A stretch of DNA of 64,000 nt from Oenococcus sicerae (GTDB lineage Bacteria > Bacillota > Bacilli > Lactobacillales > Lactobacillaceae): contig NZ_CP029684.2 in assembly GCF_004102045.2 (NCBI RefSeq), forward strand, positions 434,001 through 498,000, in the 5' to 3' direction. This document shows positions 45,724-55,241 of this stretch, one piece after another. Position numbers and translations under genes: made by a program. Every line of letters begins with the position of its first letter. Within the stretch, counting starts at the first letter, position 1. The notes under the pieces were generated by a model. The model made no database searches. It worked only from the letters and a program-made list of their open reading frames with translations, and was not told the DNA's origin.

Positions 45724-47520
45724 CATACTTTGCATTTTATAAAGATCGTAATAGTAACCCTTTTTAGCTAGCAGCTGCCGATGTGTGCCACGTTCAACGA
45801 CCGATCCTTTATCCAAAACTAGAATTAAATCAGCATCTTTGATCGTCGACAACCGGTGCGCAATAGCTATCGTCGTACGATTACTGCGCATGTGTTTCAA
45901 AGCATTTTGAATCGCCGCTTCTGTCTGTGTATCGATATTAGCTGTCGCCTCATCCAAAATCAGAACTTTAGGATCGCGCACGATCGTTCGTGCAAAGGAA
46001 ATCAATTGTTTCTGACCGGCCGAGAGTGACGACCCTCCCTCTAAAACAGGTGTCTCGTAAGTCTTCGGCAGAGAATCGATGAACTTATCTGCATCCACAA
46101 ATTTAGCCGCTTCTTTGATTTGCTGATCTGTAATTGACTGATCGTACATGCGAATATTGGAGTTGATATCACCATAGAACATGAAGCTGTCCTGTAGAAC
46201 CAATCCCATTTTTCTGCGAAAATCAACAGGATCCAAATCACGAATATCATGACCGTCAATCAAAATTTGTCCTTTTTGAAATTCATAAAAACGCATCAGT
46301 GCATTGATCGTTGAGGATTTTCCCGAGCCAGTGTGACCAACCAGAGCGATCGTTTGACCCGGTTCAGCTGTAAAACTCAAGTCGTGTAAGATGGTTGTTT
46401 TACCATCATAGGAAAAATCCACGTGTTTAAACTCGATCTTGCCCTCTGTAATTTTCTCGTCAGCACCGTCATTTTGAGCTGGCTCGTAAGTGATATCGTC
46501 CAAAATTTTTCCAGCACGATAACCGGAAACCATTCCGTCTTGAAAAGTCGACAGGTTCTGCTGCACATTATTCAAAGGATTAAAAATATTTTCGATCCAG
46601 TTTGTAAAAGCATAAATCGTGCCACCAGCAACAGCCGAAGAAAAGGACTGGTTGCCTAAAAACCAAAGAATAAATACAGTTGACATCCCCAAAAGAAGTT
46701 GGTTCATCGGGCCGAGCAAACGCGAATCCATTTGTACCATTCTAAAACGAGCATTGAAATATTCTTGATTAATATCAGCGAATTCATGCTTCATGCGATC
46801 CTCTTGGTGAAAATTCTGGATCGTCTCAATACCATTGATCGACTCAGCCAATTTAGCATTCAAAGCAGATAATTTGGATCGCATATTACGATAAACAGCC
46901 GAAGAATACTTTTGATAGATCCAAATTGTGAAAACTGTTACCGGCACAATAAACAAAAGCCCAAGCGACAAGCCTGAATTAGAAAAATACATGAAAATAT
47001 AAATACTAATAATCGAAAAAATTGCATAAATCAAACTTAAAAATAATTGCCAAAAATCAAAGAACGATTCCGTGTCGTTCATGACACGCGTTACCAAAGC
47101 ACCACCAGGTACTTGATCAAAATAACGCATTCCCAAAGAATGGAGTTTTCTGTACAACTTTTTCCGAACGTTATTCAATGCTACTTCAGAGGCCTGTGTG
47201 TACCAAAAATTTTGAAAATACAACAACAGCGCTGAAAAAATTCGAATTGCGCCAAAAATCAAAGCAAAAGAAACGATTGCTTTCACCGACGTACTAGCGT
47301 CATTGAGCTGTTTATTCATGAAATTTTGGAGAATAAAAGGCAGATAACCATCAAAAATAATTGTAATTCCAGCAAACAAAATGGCACCGGCAAACATCAA
47401 ATACGATGGTCGAGCCAGCTTGATCAAACGCCAGACAACCGCCATTTGATCATGGACTTTGATCGATTGCGCCCAAACACTATTCTTTGCTTGTGTTTCA
47501 GAAGCATTTTCTTCGGCCAT
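45706..47520 (-). CDS. Heterodimeric ABC exporter subunit B
   Basis: Fused six-helix membrane domain (1-330) and ATPase domain, 604 aa, of the multidrug/lipid exporter class (LmrD/BmrD/YheH-like). Walker A is GHTGSGKSS, signature SLSAGQKQLISFART, and Walker B LILDEATANID with the catalytic Glu present. In such pairs this is the subunit with the intact catalytic glutamate. Its ATG overlaps the preceding subunit's stop. The substrate is unknown; drug resistance is common in the family. Confidence 0.9.
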   Translation of the reverse strand: MAEENASETQAKNSVWAQSIKVHDQMAVVWRLIKLARPSYLMFAGAILFAGITIIFDGYLPFILQNFMNKQLNDASTSVKAIVSFALIFGAIRIFSALLLYFQNFWYTQASEVALNNVRKKLYRKLHSLGMRYFDQVPGGALVTRVMNDTESFFDFWQLFLSLIYAIFSIISIYIFMYFSNSGLSLGLLFIVPVTVFTIWIYQKYSSAVYRNMRSKLSALNAKLAESINGIETIQNFHQEDRMKHEFADINQEYFNARFRMVQMDSRLLGPMNQLLLGMSTVFILWFLGNQSFSSAVAGGTIYAFTNWIENIFNPLNNVQQNLSTFQDGMVSGYRAGKILDDITYEPAQNDGADEKITEGKIEFKHVDFSYDGKTTILHDLSFTAEPGQTIALVGHTGSGKSSTINALMRFYEFQKGQILIDGHDIRDLDPVDFRRKMGLVLQDSFMFYGDINSNIRMYDQSITDQQIKEAAKFVDADKFIDSLPKTYETPVLEGGSSLSAGQKQLISFARTIVRDPKVLILDEATANIDTQTEAAIQNALKHMRSNRTTIAIAHRLSTIKDADLILVLDKGSVVERGTHRQLLAKKGYYYDLYKMQSMENAGK

Positions 47521-49280
47521 TATTCACCTCCTGTTAATTTAGCTTCATAATGAGAAGCTAGTTCCTGTTCGTGGAATGTTTTAGCATAATAACCGTCTTG
47601 AGCAACTAAGTTTTCATGTTGACCACGCTCAATAATTTTGCCATTTTTGAAAACAAGAATTTGATCAGCATTAATAACAGACGATATTCTCGAAGCAGAA
47701 ATGATCGTCGTTTGATCCTGCCGCTGGCCTTTTAAAGCATTCAAAATTTCCTTTTCAGTTCGAGCATCTACAGCTGATAAGGCATCATCCAAAATTAGAA
47801 TAGCAGGGTTCACGATCAAAGCGCGCGCGATTGCGACACGCTGCTGCTGGCCACCAGAAAGCGTGATACCATTTTCGCCAACTTCTGTATCATACTGATT
47901 GGGCATCTGCATAATATCATCATGCAAGGCTGCTAATTTAGCCACTTTCTCAACTTCAGCGCGTGGTATTTTTGGATTCGAAAAGGCTATATTCTTAGCA
48001 ATGTTAGTGGAAAAGAGAAAATTATTCTGGCTAACATAGCCAATTGCACTTAAGTAAGAAGATAATTTGTAGTCTCGGATGTCGTGACCAGAAAAATCAA
48101 TTTCGCCATCATAGGAATCAAATTCACGCAGCAAAAGCCGCAACATGGTTGTTTTTCCAGATCCAACCGGCCCAACCAGTCCTAGTGTTTGCCCCTCACC
48201 CAGCTTGATATCGATATTCTTTAGAATAATTTTAGGATCATCTGGATAATTAAATGATTTAACGCGAATATTCAGTTCACCAACTCCAATTTCGGAGAGG
48301 CCATTAGGGTCATCATGAATCGAACTTTCTTCACTCATTAGATCCATCACTCGGTCATACGATGCATTGCCTCGTTCCAGAACATTGAACAATTGGCCTA
48401 AAGCGAACATTGGCCAAACCAATTGGCCTAAATAGGCTGTAAAACTAACCAATTGTCCAATGGTGATCGTCTTGTTTAGAACGAATTGACCGCCCAAAAT
48501 AATCATTAAGACATAAGAAAAAGTCATTACGACCGTTGCCAGTGGATCAAATAGCGAATCTACTCGAGCAACTTGTGCATTAATTTTAACTTGCTGATCC
48601 GTTTGCTGATCAAAAGCTTGAATGTCCTCTTCGGACTGCCCCAAGGTTTTGATTACTTTCATACCTAAAAAGGATTCCTGCGCATGATCGGACATTTTTG
48701 AAAATCCCTCTTGGTAGGCCGTAAAAGCTCGGCGCAGACGCGGCATAATCCAAGAAACACCAATTGCCAAAAAAGGTAATGGAAAGATCGCAATCAACGT
48801 CAGACGCCAATCAACAAATAATATCATCGAAATAACCACGAGAATGATATTGGCAGTTGAATCAAAGGCCATTAAAATTCCGCCCGAAGCTACTCGCTGA
48901 ATCGAAGACAAGTCGTTTGAGGCATGACTCATTAAGTCACCTGTTCGGTATTTTTGATAGAAGGGTGCATCCATTTCCATGTAGTGATCATACAAACGTT
49001 TTCTCAAAGTCCGTTCCAGTAATGCGGCTCCCTTCACAATATGTGTGTTCCAACCATAGCGGCAGAAATAGGACAATAGAAAAATTAAAAGTAGAATAGC
49101 TAAAAAGATCATTAAATAAGACCAAGTTAACTTATGATCGACAACTTTGTTAGTAAAAAGACCAATCATATATGGTGGAATCACACGTGATAGGTCCGTT
49201 AAAAATAGCATTAATATACCGATTGAGTACATTCGCCAATTTTCTTTAAAGAACCATTTTAATTTAATAAATATGCTCAT
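47520..49280 (-). CDS. Heterodimeric ABC exporter subunit A
   Basis: Partner of the previous gene, 586 aa (LmrC/BmrC/YheI-like), with membrane domain to about residue 320. Walker A is GPVGSGKTTMLRL and signature TLSGGQQQRVAIARAL. The Walker B reads LILDDALSAVD, with Asp instead of the catalytic Glu. This marks the degenerate nucleotide site typical of such heterodimers, so only one of the two composite sites should hydrolyse ATP efficiently. First gene of the two-gene operon. Confidence 0.9.
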   Translation of the reverse strand: MSIFIKLKWFFKENWRMYSIGILMLFLTDLSRVIPPYMIGLFTNKVVDHKLTWSYLMIFLAILLLIFLLSYFCRYGWNTHIVKGAALLERTLRKRLYDHYMEMDAPFYQKYRTGDLMSHASNDLSSIQRVASGGILMAFDSTANIILVVISMILFVDWRLTLIAIFPLPFLAIGVSWIMPRLRRAFTAYQEGFSKMSDHAQESFLGMKVIKTLGQSEEDIQAFDQQTDQQVKINAQVARVDSLFDPLATVVMTFSYVLMIILGGQFVLNKTITIGQLVSFTAYLGQLVWPMFALGQLFNVLERGNASYDRVMDLMSEESSIHDDPNGLSEIGVGELNIRVKSFNYPDDPKIILKNIDIKLGEGQTLGLVGPVGSGKTTMLRLLLREFDSYDGEIDFSGHDIRDYKLSSYLSAIGYVSQNNFLFSTNIAKNIAFSNPKIPRAEVEKVAKLAALHDDIMQMPNQYDTEVGENGITLSGGQQQRVAIARALIVNPAILILDDALSAVDARTEKEILNALKGQRQDQTTIISASRISSVINADQILVFKNGKIIERGQHENLVAQDGYYAKTFHEQELASHYEAKLTGGE

Positions 49281-49391
49281 AAAACCCTTTACTCCAAATT
49301 AAAAAAGCTGATTTAACAACTTTTTGCTAATTTATATTCTATCGCATTGAAAATGTTAAAAGTTTACAAGGACAATACAAATTTTCTAAAA

Positions 49392-49465
49392 TCGGGATGG
49401 CGGGATTCGAACCCACGACCCCCACGTCCCGAACGTGGTGCTCTACCAAGCTGAGCTACATCCCG
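49392..49465 (-). tRNA. tRNA-Pro (CGG)
   Basis: Cloverleaf of 74 bases: acceptor CGGGATG/CATCCCG, D arm GCTC/GAGC, anticodon stem CCACG/CGTGG with loop TTCGGGA (anticodon CGG), T arm GTGGG-TTCGAAT-CCCGC. Discriminator A; CCA is not encoded. It reads the CCG codon and stands alone between two minus-strand units. Confidence 0.95.
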
Positions 49466-49495
49466 TAATTGTGATTACTCACAATAAACATTCTA

Positions 49496-51343
49496 TCAGT
49501 CTCGAAGGTGATAGTAGTAAGAAGATATCGTAATATCATCACGAGAGATGAAAGCATTACGCAATCTGAAAGCCGTTTGGTTATGCATAGCGTTTTGCCA
49601 CCAGTGTTTTGGAACAAATTGCGGCACCATAATTGTTAATGACCAGTTGCGCTTAGTCGCTTGTTTGCTCATCGAATCAATAAATTCGCGTGACGGTTGA
49701 ATAACTGATCGATAACTAGAATGAATATCGACATAGCGAATACCAGGAAAATATTTTTCAAATTCCTTAGCTGTCTCTCGTTCTTTTTTAATATTCGTGT
49801 CAAAAGAAACATGCATCCCGATCACTTCATCGCCGATCGATCTTGCATAATCCATTGCCGAAACGGTCACACGAGTGACGTTGCCCATAAAAACGATCAC
49901 CATCGCACCATCATAATCATGACGATGAACTCGAGCCTTAGCTGGCGTTAATTTGAGCTGTTTTGCAATACTGACATAGTGATAATGGACACCGTAGAAA
50001 AAGCGCAATAGGACTGGCATTAGAATCAAATAAGGCCAGACCCCGGCAAAATGCAAGCCAAACATAGATATAACAAGAACAAAGGAAATCATCGCACCAA
50101 CAAAATTCACAAAAGCTTTGAAAACCCAGTAGCTGCCCCTCTGGCGCCACCAGTGAATGATCATACCGGATTGACTAAGTGTGAAAGGCACAAAAACACC
50201 GACTGCATATAGCGGAATCAGAGCTTCAACGCGGCCCTTAAAGACCAGCAGCAAAACAATCGCACCTACTGAAAGACTGACAATGCCATTGGAATATCCC
50301 AGTCGATCACCTTTATCTTTAAATAAATGCGGCATAAATTTATCGTTAGCCATGTTAAAAGCCAACATTGGAAATGCCGAGAACCCGGTATTCGCAGCAA
50401 CTGTCAAAATTAAAGCCGTCGCCAATTGAAAAATATAAAAGCCTATACCATTGCGGCCAAAAATTGCATCGGCGATCTGTGCCATGACAGTCGTTTGACC
50501 GTTGGGAACAATTCCCAAGAAAAAGCTAAAAAACGTAATCGAACCAAAGAACAGGCCAAGAATGACAACTAAAATAATTAATGTTTTAGCAGCATTATGT
50601 TCTTTAGGCTTATTGAAATTTGGAACAGAATTCGAAATAGCTTCAACACCTGTCAAAGAAGAGGATCCTGACGAGAAAGCTTTCATGAATAATAGGAAAC
50701 CAACACTCATTGTCGGAGAAATTTTCTCAGCCAATGTTGGTGCGTGATAGACAATTTGGCCTAAACCAAGACGCACAAAACCAACGGCCAGCATGACAAA
50801 CATAGCTAAAATAAAGAAATAAACCGGCACCATCAAAAAATTAGCAGACTCGCGCAGACCACGTAAATTCATTAGCATCAATAAAATGACAATCACGGCA
50901 GATAAGAACAAGGCAAAATGATGGACTTCTGGAATAGCCGAACTGATCGCATCGGTCGCTGAAGCAGCCGAAACCGCAACAGTCAGCATATAATCGACCA
51001 ATAATGAGCCACCAGCAACTAAGCCGACCCAGTGCCCCCAATTTTGTGAGGCAACAGCATAAGCACCGCCACCGGACGGATAAGCGTGAATAATCATCAC
51101 ATATGAGAGCGCAATAGCTCCTAATAAAACTAAGACTAAAGCTGCAATTGGCAACTGAAACCATAAGGCCGCCGCGCCACCAGCCAACAAGGCAGTTGTG
51201 ATCATTTCAGTTCCATATGCAACTGAAGATAGCGCATCAGAAGACAACAGAGCTAACGCCTTAAAAATATTTAAACTTTGGGAACCGGTGTCATTAGTCT
51301 TCAATGGCTTACCGATCAAAACCCTTTTCAGATACTTCCACAT
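49496..51343 (-). CDS. kimA: KimA-type potassium importer (APC superfamily)
   Basis: Protein of 615 aa, same length and order as Bacillus subtilis KimA (YdaO): 12 helices, then a cytoplasmic USP-like domain of about 150 residues. Highly similar stretches are RVLIGKPLKTND, ALLSSDALSSVAYGTE, YPSGGGAYAV, AGGSLLVDY and KAFSSGSSSLTGVEAISN. It takes up potassium with high affinity and is inhibited by c-di-AMP in Bacillus. Older annotation calls it an amino acid permease. Only 66 bases separate it from the upstream cyclophilin gene, so there is no room for a c-di-AMP riboswitch. Confidence 0.9.
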   Translation of the reverse strand: MWKYLKRVLIGKPLKTNDTGSQSLNIFKALALLSSDALSSVAYGTEMITTALLAGGAAALWFQLPIAALVLVLLGAIALSYVMIIHAYPSGGGAYAVASQNWGHWVGLVAGGSLLVDYMLTVAVSAASATDAISSAIPEVHHFALFLSAVIVILLMLMNLRGLRESANFLMVPVYFFILAMFVMLAVGFVRLGLGQIVYHAPTLAEKISPTMSVGFLLFMKAFSSGSSSLTGVEAISNSVPNFNKPKEHNAAKTLIILVVILGLFFGSITFFSFFLGIVPNGQTTVMAQIADAIFGRNGIGFYIFQLATALILTVAANTGFSAFPMLAFNMANDKFMPHLFKDKGDRLGYSNGIVSLSVGAIVLLLVFKGRVEALIPLYAVGVFVPFTLSQSGMIIHWWRQRGSYWVFKAFVNFVGAMISFVLVISMFGLHFAGVWPYLILMPVLLRFFYGVHYHYVSIAKQLKLTPAKARVHRHDYDGAMVIVFMGNVTRVTVSAMDYARSIGDEVIGMHVSFDTNIKKERETAKEFEKYFPGIRYVDIHSSYRSVIQPSREFIDSMSKQATKRNWSLTIMVPQFVPKHWWQNAMHNQTAFRLRNAFISRDDITISSYYYHLRD

Positions 51344-51409
51344 AACTACACTATTATAGTAGCTTGGCTAGCTTTTTTCACAAAAAAGAACAAATGAAGT
51401 ATTTAACAA

Positions 51410-52270
51410 TCACTGAGCACCTTCAGTACCAACCGTAATCTTAGTAATTTTGATCGCTGTTTTTGGTTCAGATTTCTCACTAGTTGAAGTATTTGTCTTA
51501 ACGGCTGAACTAGCAATTTTGTCAACAATATCCATACCGGAAACCACCTGACCAAATACCGTATATTTTCCATCTAGGCTAGGAGTTCCACCATTTTTAT
51601 AGGCATTATAAATTTTTGTCGGGTAAGAGCTCTTGCTCGTAATGGTCGACTGCACATTGCTGCTGCTTTCTTCAATGAAAAACTGAGAACCATTAGTATT
51701 CGTACCGGCGTTGGCCATGCCAATTGCCCCGCGAATAAAGTACAAGCTTGGGCTGATTTCATTTTTAAAACCAGTTCCAGAATCAATGGCAGTATTTTTA
51801 TGCGTGCCGGATTTCCAAATGGATGCACCGCCTAGACCGGTATTCTTTGGATCCCCAGTTTGAACCATGAAATCTTTTACCACCCGAAAAAAATTCAAAT
51901 TATTGTAATAGCCCTCTTTAGCATGCGTTAAAAAGTTTTCTGCTGCTAAAGGTGCATATTTATTAAAAATTTTGACAACGATCGTGCCATCGGTTGTATC
52001 GATTGTAACCTTGGTTTCCTGAGAGCCGATCGTGGTTGATAATTGCGGCAGATCCATTTTATTCAACTCACTCAAAGAATATTTTTTATTCAGTCTGTTA
52101 GCAGAACTGCTGCTGGCTGCTGCTAAACTACTGCTAGCAGCGGCAGAACTGCTGCTGGCTGCTGCTTTACTAGTTTGATCCTGTTGGTACAGGACGACCA
52201 TTTCAAAGATAAAAAAAGCTGCTGCTAGTAATGAACCTAATGAGATTAAAATAACATATTTTTTTTTCAT
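51410..52270 (-). CDS. Extracytoplasmic cyclophilin-type peptidyl-prolyl isomerase
   Basis: Protein of 286 aa in three parts: an N-terminal membrane anchor (residues 5-28, without lipobox cysteine), a low-complexity Ser/Ala linker (about 34-58), and a cyclophilin domain (about 85-280). The domain has FRVVKDFMVQTGDP, GAIGMANAGTNTNGSQFFI and YTVFGQVVSGMDIVDKI. It should help fold secreted proteins at the outer face of the membrane. Related lactic-acid-bacterial proteins are often lipoproteins. Confidence 0.9.
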   Translation of the reverse strand: MKKKYVILISLGSLLAAAFFIFEMVVLYQQDQTSKAAASSSSAAASSSLAAASSSSANRLNKKYSLSELNKMDLPQLSTTIGSQETKVTIDTTDGTIVVKIFNKYAPLAAENFLTHAKEGYYNNLNFFRVVKDFMVQTGDPKNTGLGGASIWKSGTHKNTAIDSGTGFKNEISPSLYFIRGAIGMANAGTNTNGSQFFIEESSSNVQSTITSKSSYPTKIYNAYKNGGTPSLDGKYTVFGQVVSGMDIVDKIASSAVKTNTSTSEKSEPKTAIKITKITVGTEGAQ

Positions 52271-52320
52271 GACCTATCCATCATAACGGTAATTCGTGAA
52301 ATTTTCATTAAATCGATATA

Positions 52321-52350
52321 AAAAAGGATCTGAATTATCAGATCCTTTTA
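52321..52350 (-). terminator. Terminator of oppA2
   Basis: AAAAGGATCTGA and TCAGATCCTTTT form perfect 12-base arms around four bases, just after the oppA2 stop codon; a short T run follows on the minus strand. Confidence 0.85.
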
Positions 52351-52360
52351 GAATAGCCAA

Positions 52361-54184
52361 TTACTTGGTTAATGGTTTTTTAGAAACTAATTGGGCTGTT
52401 GTCCACCAGTTACCAGTTGTAGTACCGGCATTGCCATAAGCAGAAGTATAAGACTTGATCCGCTTATTCGTTGGTGTCCAGTTAATTTCATATTTCGTTG
52501 GAATAACAAAGGCAGTATCATAAACATACTTTTGGTACTTCTTGAACTGCTTAATACGGTATGAAGTCTTCAGAGATTTCTGAGAATTAGTCGCATTCAA
52601 AAGTGCAGTTAACTTCTTAGAAGTATAGTGACCAAAGTTGAAAGGTGCTGAAGCAGAAAATAGATCCGTCTGAGAAGGTTCAGATGAAGTTGACCAAGCG
52701 CCGTCAGTAAAGTCCCAATTTTGATCAGCAGTAGGGTCGGTCGTCATTGAAACCCAGCTATTAAAGTCAGTCAGCTTTCCTTTGTAAAGTTTAACTGTAA
52801 TACCAACTTTTTTCCATTGCTGAATATAGTTTTGAGCAACGATTTCAGAATTGGTAGCGCCAGAACGAGCCAAATAAATCAGAGTCAGCTTCTTGCCAGT
52901 GGAAGGATCAATACGATAATCTTGTTTCTTGCTGTTATGCCATTTGAAACCACCTTTAGTTAATAGGCTATTAGCTTTTTTCAAATTCTGTGTCGCTGAG
53001 TAACCTGGCACAGATGAATCCCAAAAGCTTTTGAACACAGGTGGTACCGTTGTGTTAGCCGGTACCGTTAAGCCATTATCGTATTTTTTAGAAACCTGGG
53101 CAACGTTCCTTGCATAGCCCATGGCTTTACGAAGGTCAACCTTCTGTAAGGGTGTCTTACGATCAGTCACGTTGACTGATTTTTTAGCATCATAATGTCC
53201 AAGGTTAAAATATAGAGCTTGGAAATATAAAGCTTGGTTGCCAGTAACTGTATAACCTTTGACGTTCTTGGCTTGTTTATATTGGTCATTGCCCAAGCCG
53301 TTATAGATATCATACTGATGTGATTTCATCGAAGCGACGGCTTTAGCGGTTGAAACGATCGTGACGTTAACACCATTCAGTTTTGGTTTAGCACCCCAAT
53401 AATAAGGATTTCTTTCATAAGAAATTGACTCGCCGGGAACAATCTTTTTAACTCTGAAAGGACCAGTTGTCAATGGCTTAGTAGTCGTCTTAGCGTCAGA
53501 AACCAATTTCTTCGGGTCAACATTCTTTAAATAGTTATATGGCTCAGCTGTTTCAAGGAAATAACCATTTCCAGATTGAGTGAAACCAGGCTTCATTTCT
53601 TTAAACTGGATCTTCAATACTTTGCCATTCTCACCATCAGGATAAGTGATGCCGGAAATAGTCTTGGCTTTGCCTTCATGATAGGCTTGCAAACCGACAA
53701 TATCATCAAAGGAATCGGTCCAACGAGATGAGCCATAGGCTGAATTAGCAACGATTTCATATTCGTATTCAACATCTTTAGCCGTTACTTGTGATCCATC
53801 AGACCATTTCAAATTTTTACGCAAAGTGATTGTTGCTGTTTTAGCTTTGTCATCAAAACTAATATTAGCCGGGCCGCCATTTTTGAACTTGAACTGCGAA
53901 TTAGTCCAAAAAAGTGATTCATTAGCTGGCTGTTCAACATCTGCATCAGTTTGTTCCGTTGAGAGTGATGAAACCCATTGTCCAACGAAAGGTGTATCCG
54001 ATACTTCGGCAAACTGCAACGTGCCACCCTTTATCGCTTTTTTAGAACTCTTTACTGTTACAGGGAAAGGATTTTTGATCTTGGTTGCTGCGCTTGCAGA
54101 AAGCGGAGCGGCAACAGACACAAATGTCCCAGCCAATGTAGCAAATGCCGTCGTAGCGGCAAACCATTTAGAAATTTTTGTCAT
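52361..54184 (-). CDS. oppA: OppA-like peptide-binding protein 2
   Basis: Family 5 solute-binding protein, 607 aa, encoded directly after oppDFBC and therefore its dedicated peptide receptor. Typical motifs are ATITLRKNLKWSDGSQVTA, TTGPFRVKKIVPGESI and NPYYWGAKP. The signal peptide (KWFAATTAFATLAGTFVSVAAPLSASAA) is long and ends at ASA-like sites without a lipobox cysteine. It has its own near-consensus promoter and is separated from oppC by a terminator, which allows a higher level than the membrane subunits. Confidence 0.92.
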   Translation of the reverse strand: MTKISKWFAATTAFATLAGTFVSVAAPLSASAATKIKNPFPVTVKSSKKAIKGGTLQFAEVSDTPFVGQWVSSLSTEQTDADVEQPANESLFWTNSQFKFKNGGPANISFDDKAKTATITLRKNLKWSDGSQVTAKDVEYEYEIVANSAYGSSRWTDSFDDIVGLQAYHEGKAKTISGITYPDGENGKVLKIQFKEMKPGFTQSGNGYFLETAEPYNYLKNVDPKKLVSDAKTTTKPLTTGPFRVKKIVPGESISYERNPYYWGAKPKLNGVNVTIVSTAKAVASMKSHQYDIYNGLGNDQYKQAKNVKGYTVTGNQALYFQALYFNLGHYDAKKSVNVTDRKTPLQKVDLRKAMGYARNVAQVSKKYDNGLTVPANTTVPPVFKSFWDSSVPGYSATQNLKKANSLLTKGGFKWHNSKKQDYRIDPSTGKKLTLIYLARSGATNSEIVAQNYIQQWKKVGITVKLYKGKLTDFNSWVSMTTDPTADQNWDFTDGAWSTSSEPSQTDLFSASAPFNFGHYTSKKLTALLNATNSQKSLKTSYRIKQFKKYQKYVYDTAFVIPTKYEINWTPTNKRIKSYTSAYGNAGTTTGNWWTTAQLVSKKPLTK

Positions 54185-54223
54185 TGGAAACTCTCTCCTT
54201 CATTCTTCTAAGAATTGCTAATA

Positions 54224-54252
54224 ATGTTAAACGAAGATTAAAGGCTTGTCAA
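54224..54252 (-). promoter_or_regulatory. Promoter of oppA2
   Basis: TTGACA (54252-54247), 17 bases and TAACAT (54229-54224) on the minus strand, about 40 bases before the start codon. Confidence 0.75.
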
Positions 54253-54275
54253 TAAACTTACTAGATATTTCTCAC

Positions 54276-54299
54276 AAAAAAACGCCTTTTTCAAGGCGA
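54276..54299 (-). terminator. Terminator or attenuator after oppC
   Basis: CGCCTT and AAGGCG arms around GAAA, followed on the minus strand by seven T. It separates the oppDFBC transcript from oppA2 and may allow partial readthrough. Confidence 0.82.
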
Positions 54300-54326
54300 T
54301 CGTTCGGAATGTAAGCGTTAGTACAT

Positions 54327-55226
54327 TTATGCCAAAGACTGTCGCTGATCAGCGACACGACGCAAGGCTTGACCAATAAAAATCAAAGAAACAGAAAGTG
54401 CCAAAATCAGCAAAGAAGCTGGCAACCACATCCACGGGCTCTGAGTCATCACTTCGGGATCAGTTGCCTTATTAACCAAAGTACCAAGAGATGGGGTCGT
54501 ATATGGCAATCCATAGCCTAAATAAGAAATTCCTGTCTCCAAACCAATGTTGGCAGCAAAAGCTAAAGCAGTCTGTGCATAAAACTGGGAGCTTAAATTA
54601 GGGAAAATTTGTGTCCACATAATTGAAAGCGAACTGGAGCCGCTCAATTTCGAAGCTTTGACATAATCATTTTCTCGTTCAGCAAATGTCAAAGCACGAA
54701 AGAAACGCATTGAAGAAATCCAAGAAAAAAGTGAAATAACCCAAACTAACGTCCAAATATTGTAATTATTGATAATCGTTAAAATCGTCAATAAAATCAT
54801 CAGAGTCGGAATAATAGACAAATAATCTGTTATACGCATCCAGATCCAATCGAAGAAGCCGCCATAATAAGCCGACATCAAGCCTAAAAAGATGCCAACA
54901 GCCATAATGACAACTGTGACCGGAATTGAAATTGAGAGCGAATTGCGTGCTGCGATCACCAGCAAGAGAAATTCATCTCGCCCGCCATCATCAGTCCCAA
55001 GTAAGTGGCCATGTTGCAGCGGCGCTAAATTAGTGTCCATGATATCAACATTCGTAAAAGCATCTTTCGGAATGAAAAGAGATCCAATGAAGACGCCTAA
55101 AATGACAATAATGATGAAAAAGAAACTCACCATCGCCACTTTATCGCGCTTGAATTCACGAACCGCTGCTTTCATAAATGAATGAGAATGTGAAGACGCA
55201 GCCTGTTTTTTTTGTATATTTTCCAT
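54327..55226 (-). CDS. oppC: Oligopeptide ABC transporter permease OppC
   Basis: DppC/OppC-type permease of 299 aa with an N-terminal cytoplasmic extension, six helices and the loop HLLGTDDGGRDEFLLLVIAAR. The EAA region is FAERENDYVKASKLSGSSS. It pairs with OppB in the membrane. Last gene of oppD-oppF-oppB-oppC. Confidence 0.92.
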   Translation of the reverse strand: MENIQKKQAASSHSHSFMKAAVREFKRDKVAMVSFFFIIIVILGVFIGSLFIPKDAFTNVDIMDTNLAPLQHGHLLGTDDGGRDEFLLLVIAARNSLSISIPVTVVIMAVGIFLGLMSAYYGGFFDWIWMRITDYLSIIPTLMILLTILTIINNYNIWTLVWVISLFSWISSMRFFRALTFAERENDYVKASKLSGSSSLSIMWTQIFPNLSSQFYAQTALAFAANIGLETGISYLGYGLPYTTPSLGTLVNKATDPEVMTQSPWMWLPASLLILALSVSLIFIGQALRRVADQRQSLA

Positions 55227-55241
55227 TTTTGTCGGTCTCCT

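Noticed and set aside
45330-45767. 145-aa plus-strand frame opposite glnQ
   Set aside because: Shadow frame of the conserved ATPase gene; codons and composition do not resemble a real protein.
51343-51410. c-di-AMP (ydaO) riboswitch expected upstream of kimA
   Set aside because: Only 66 bases separate kimA from the upstream gene; no riboswitch core is visible.
52085-52185. Repetitive CTGCTGCTG-like stretch as a microsatellite or CRISPR-like repeat
   Set aside because: It encodes the Ser/Ala linker of the anchored cyclophilin and has no spacer structure.
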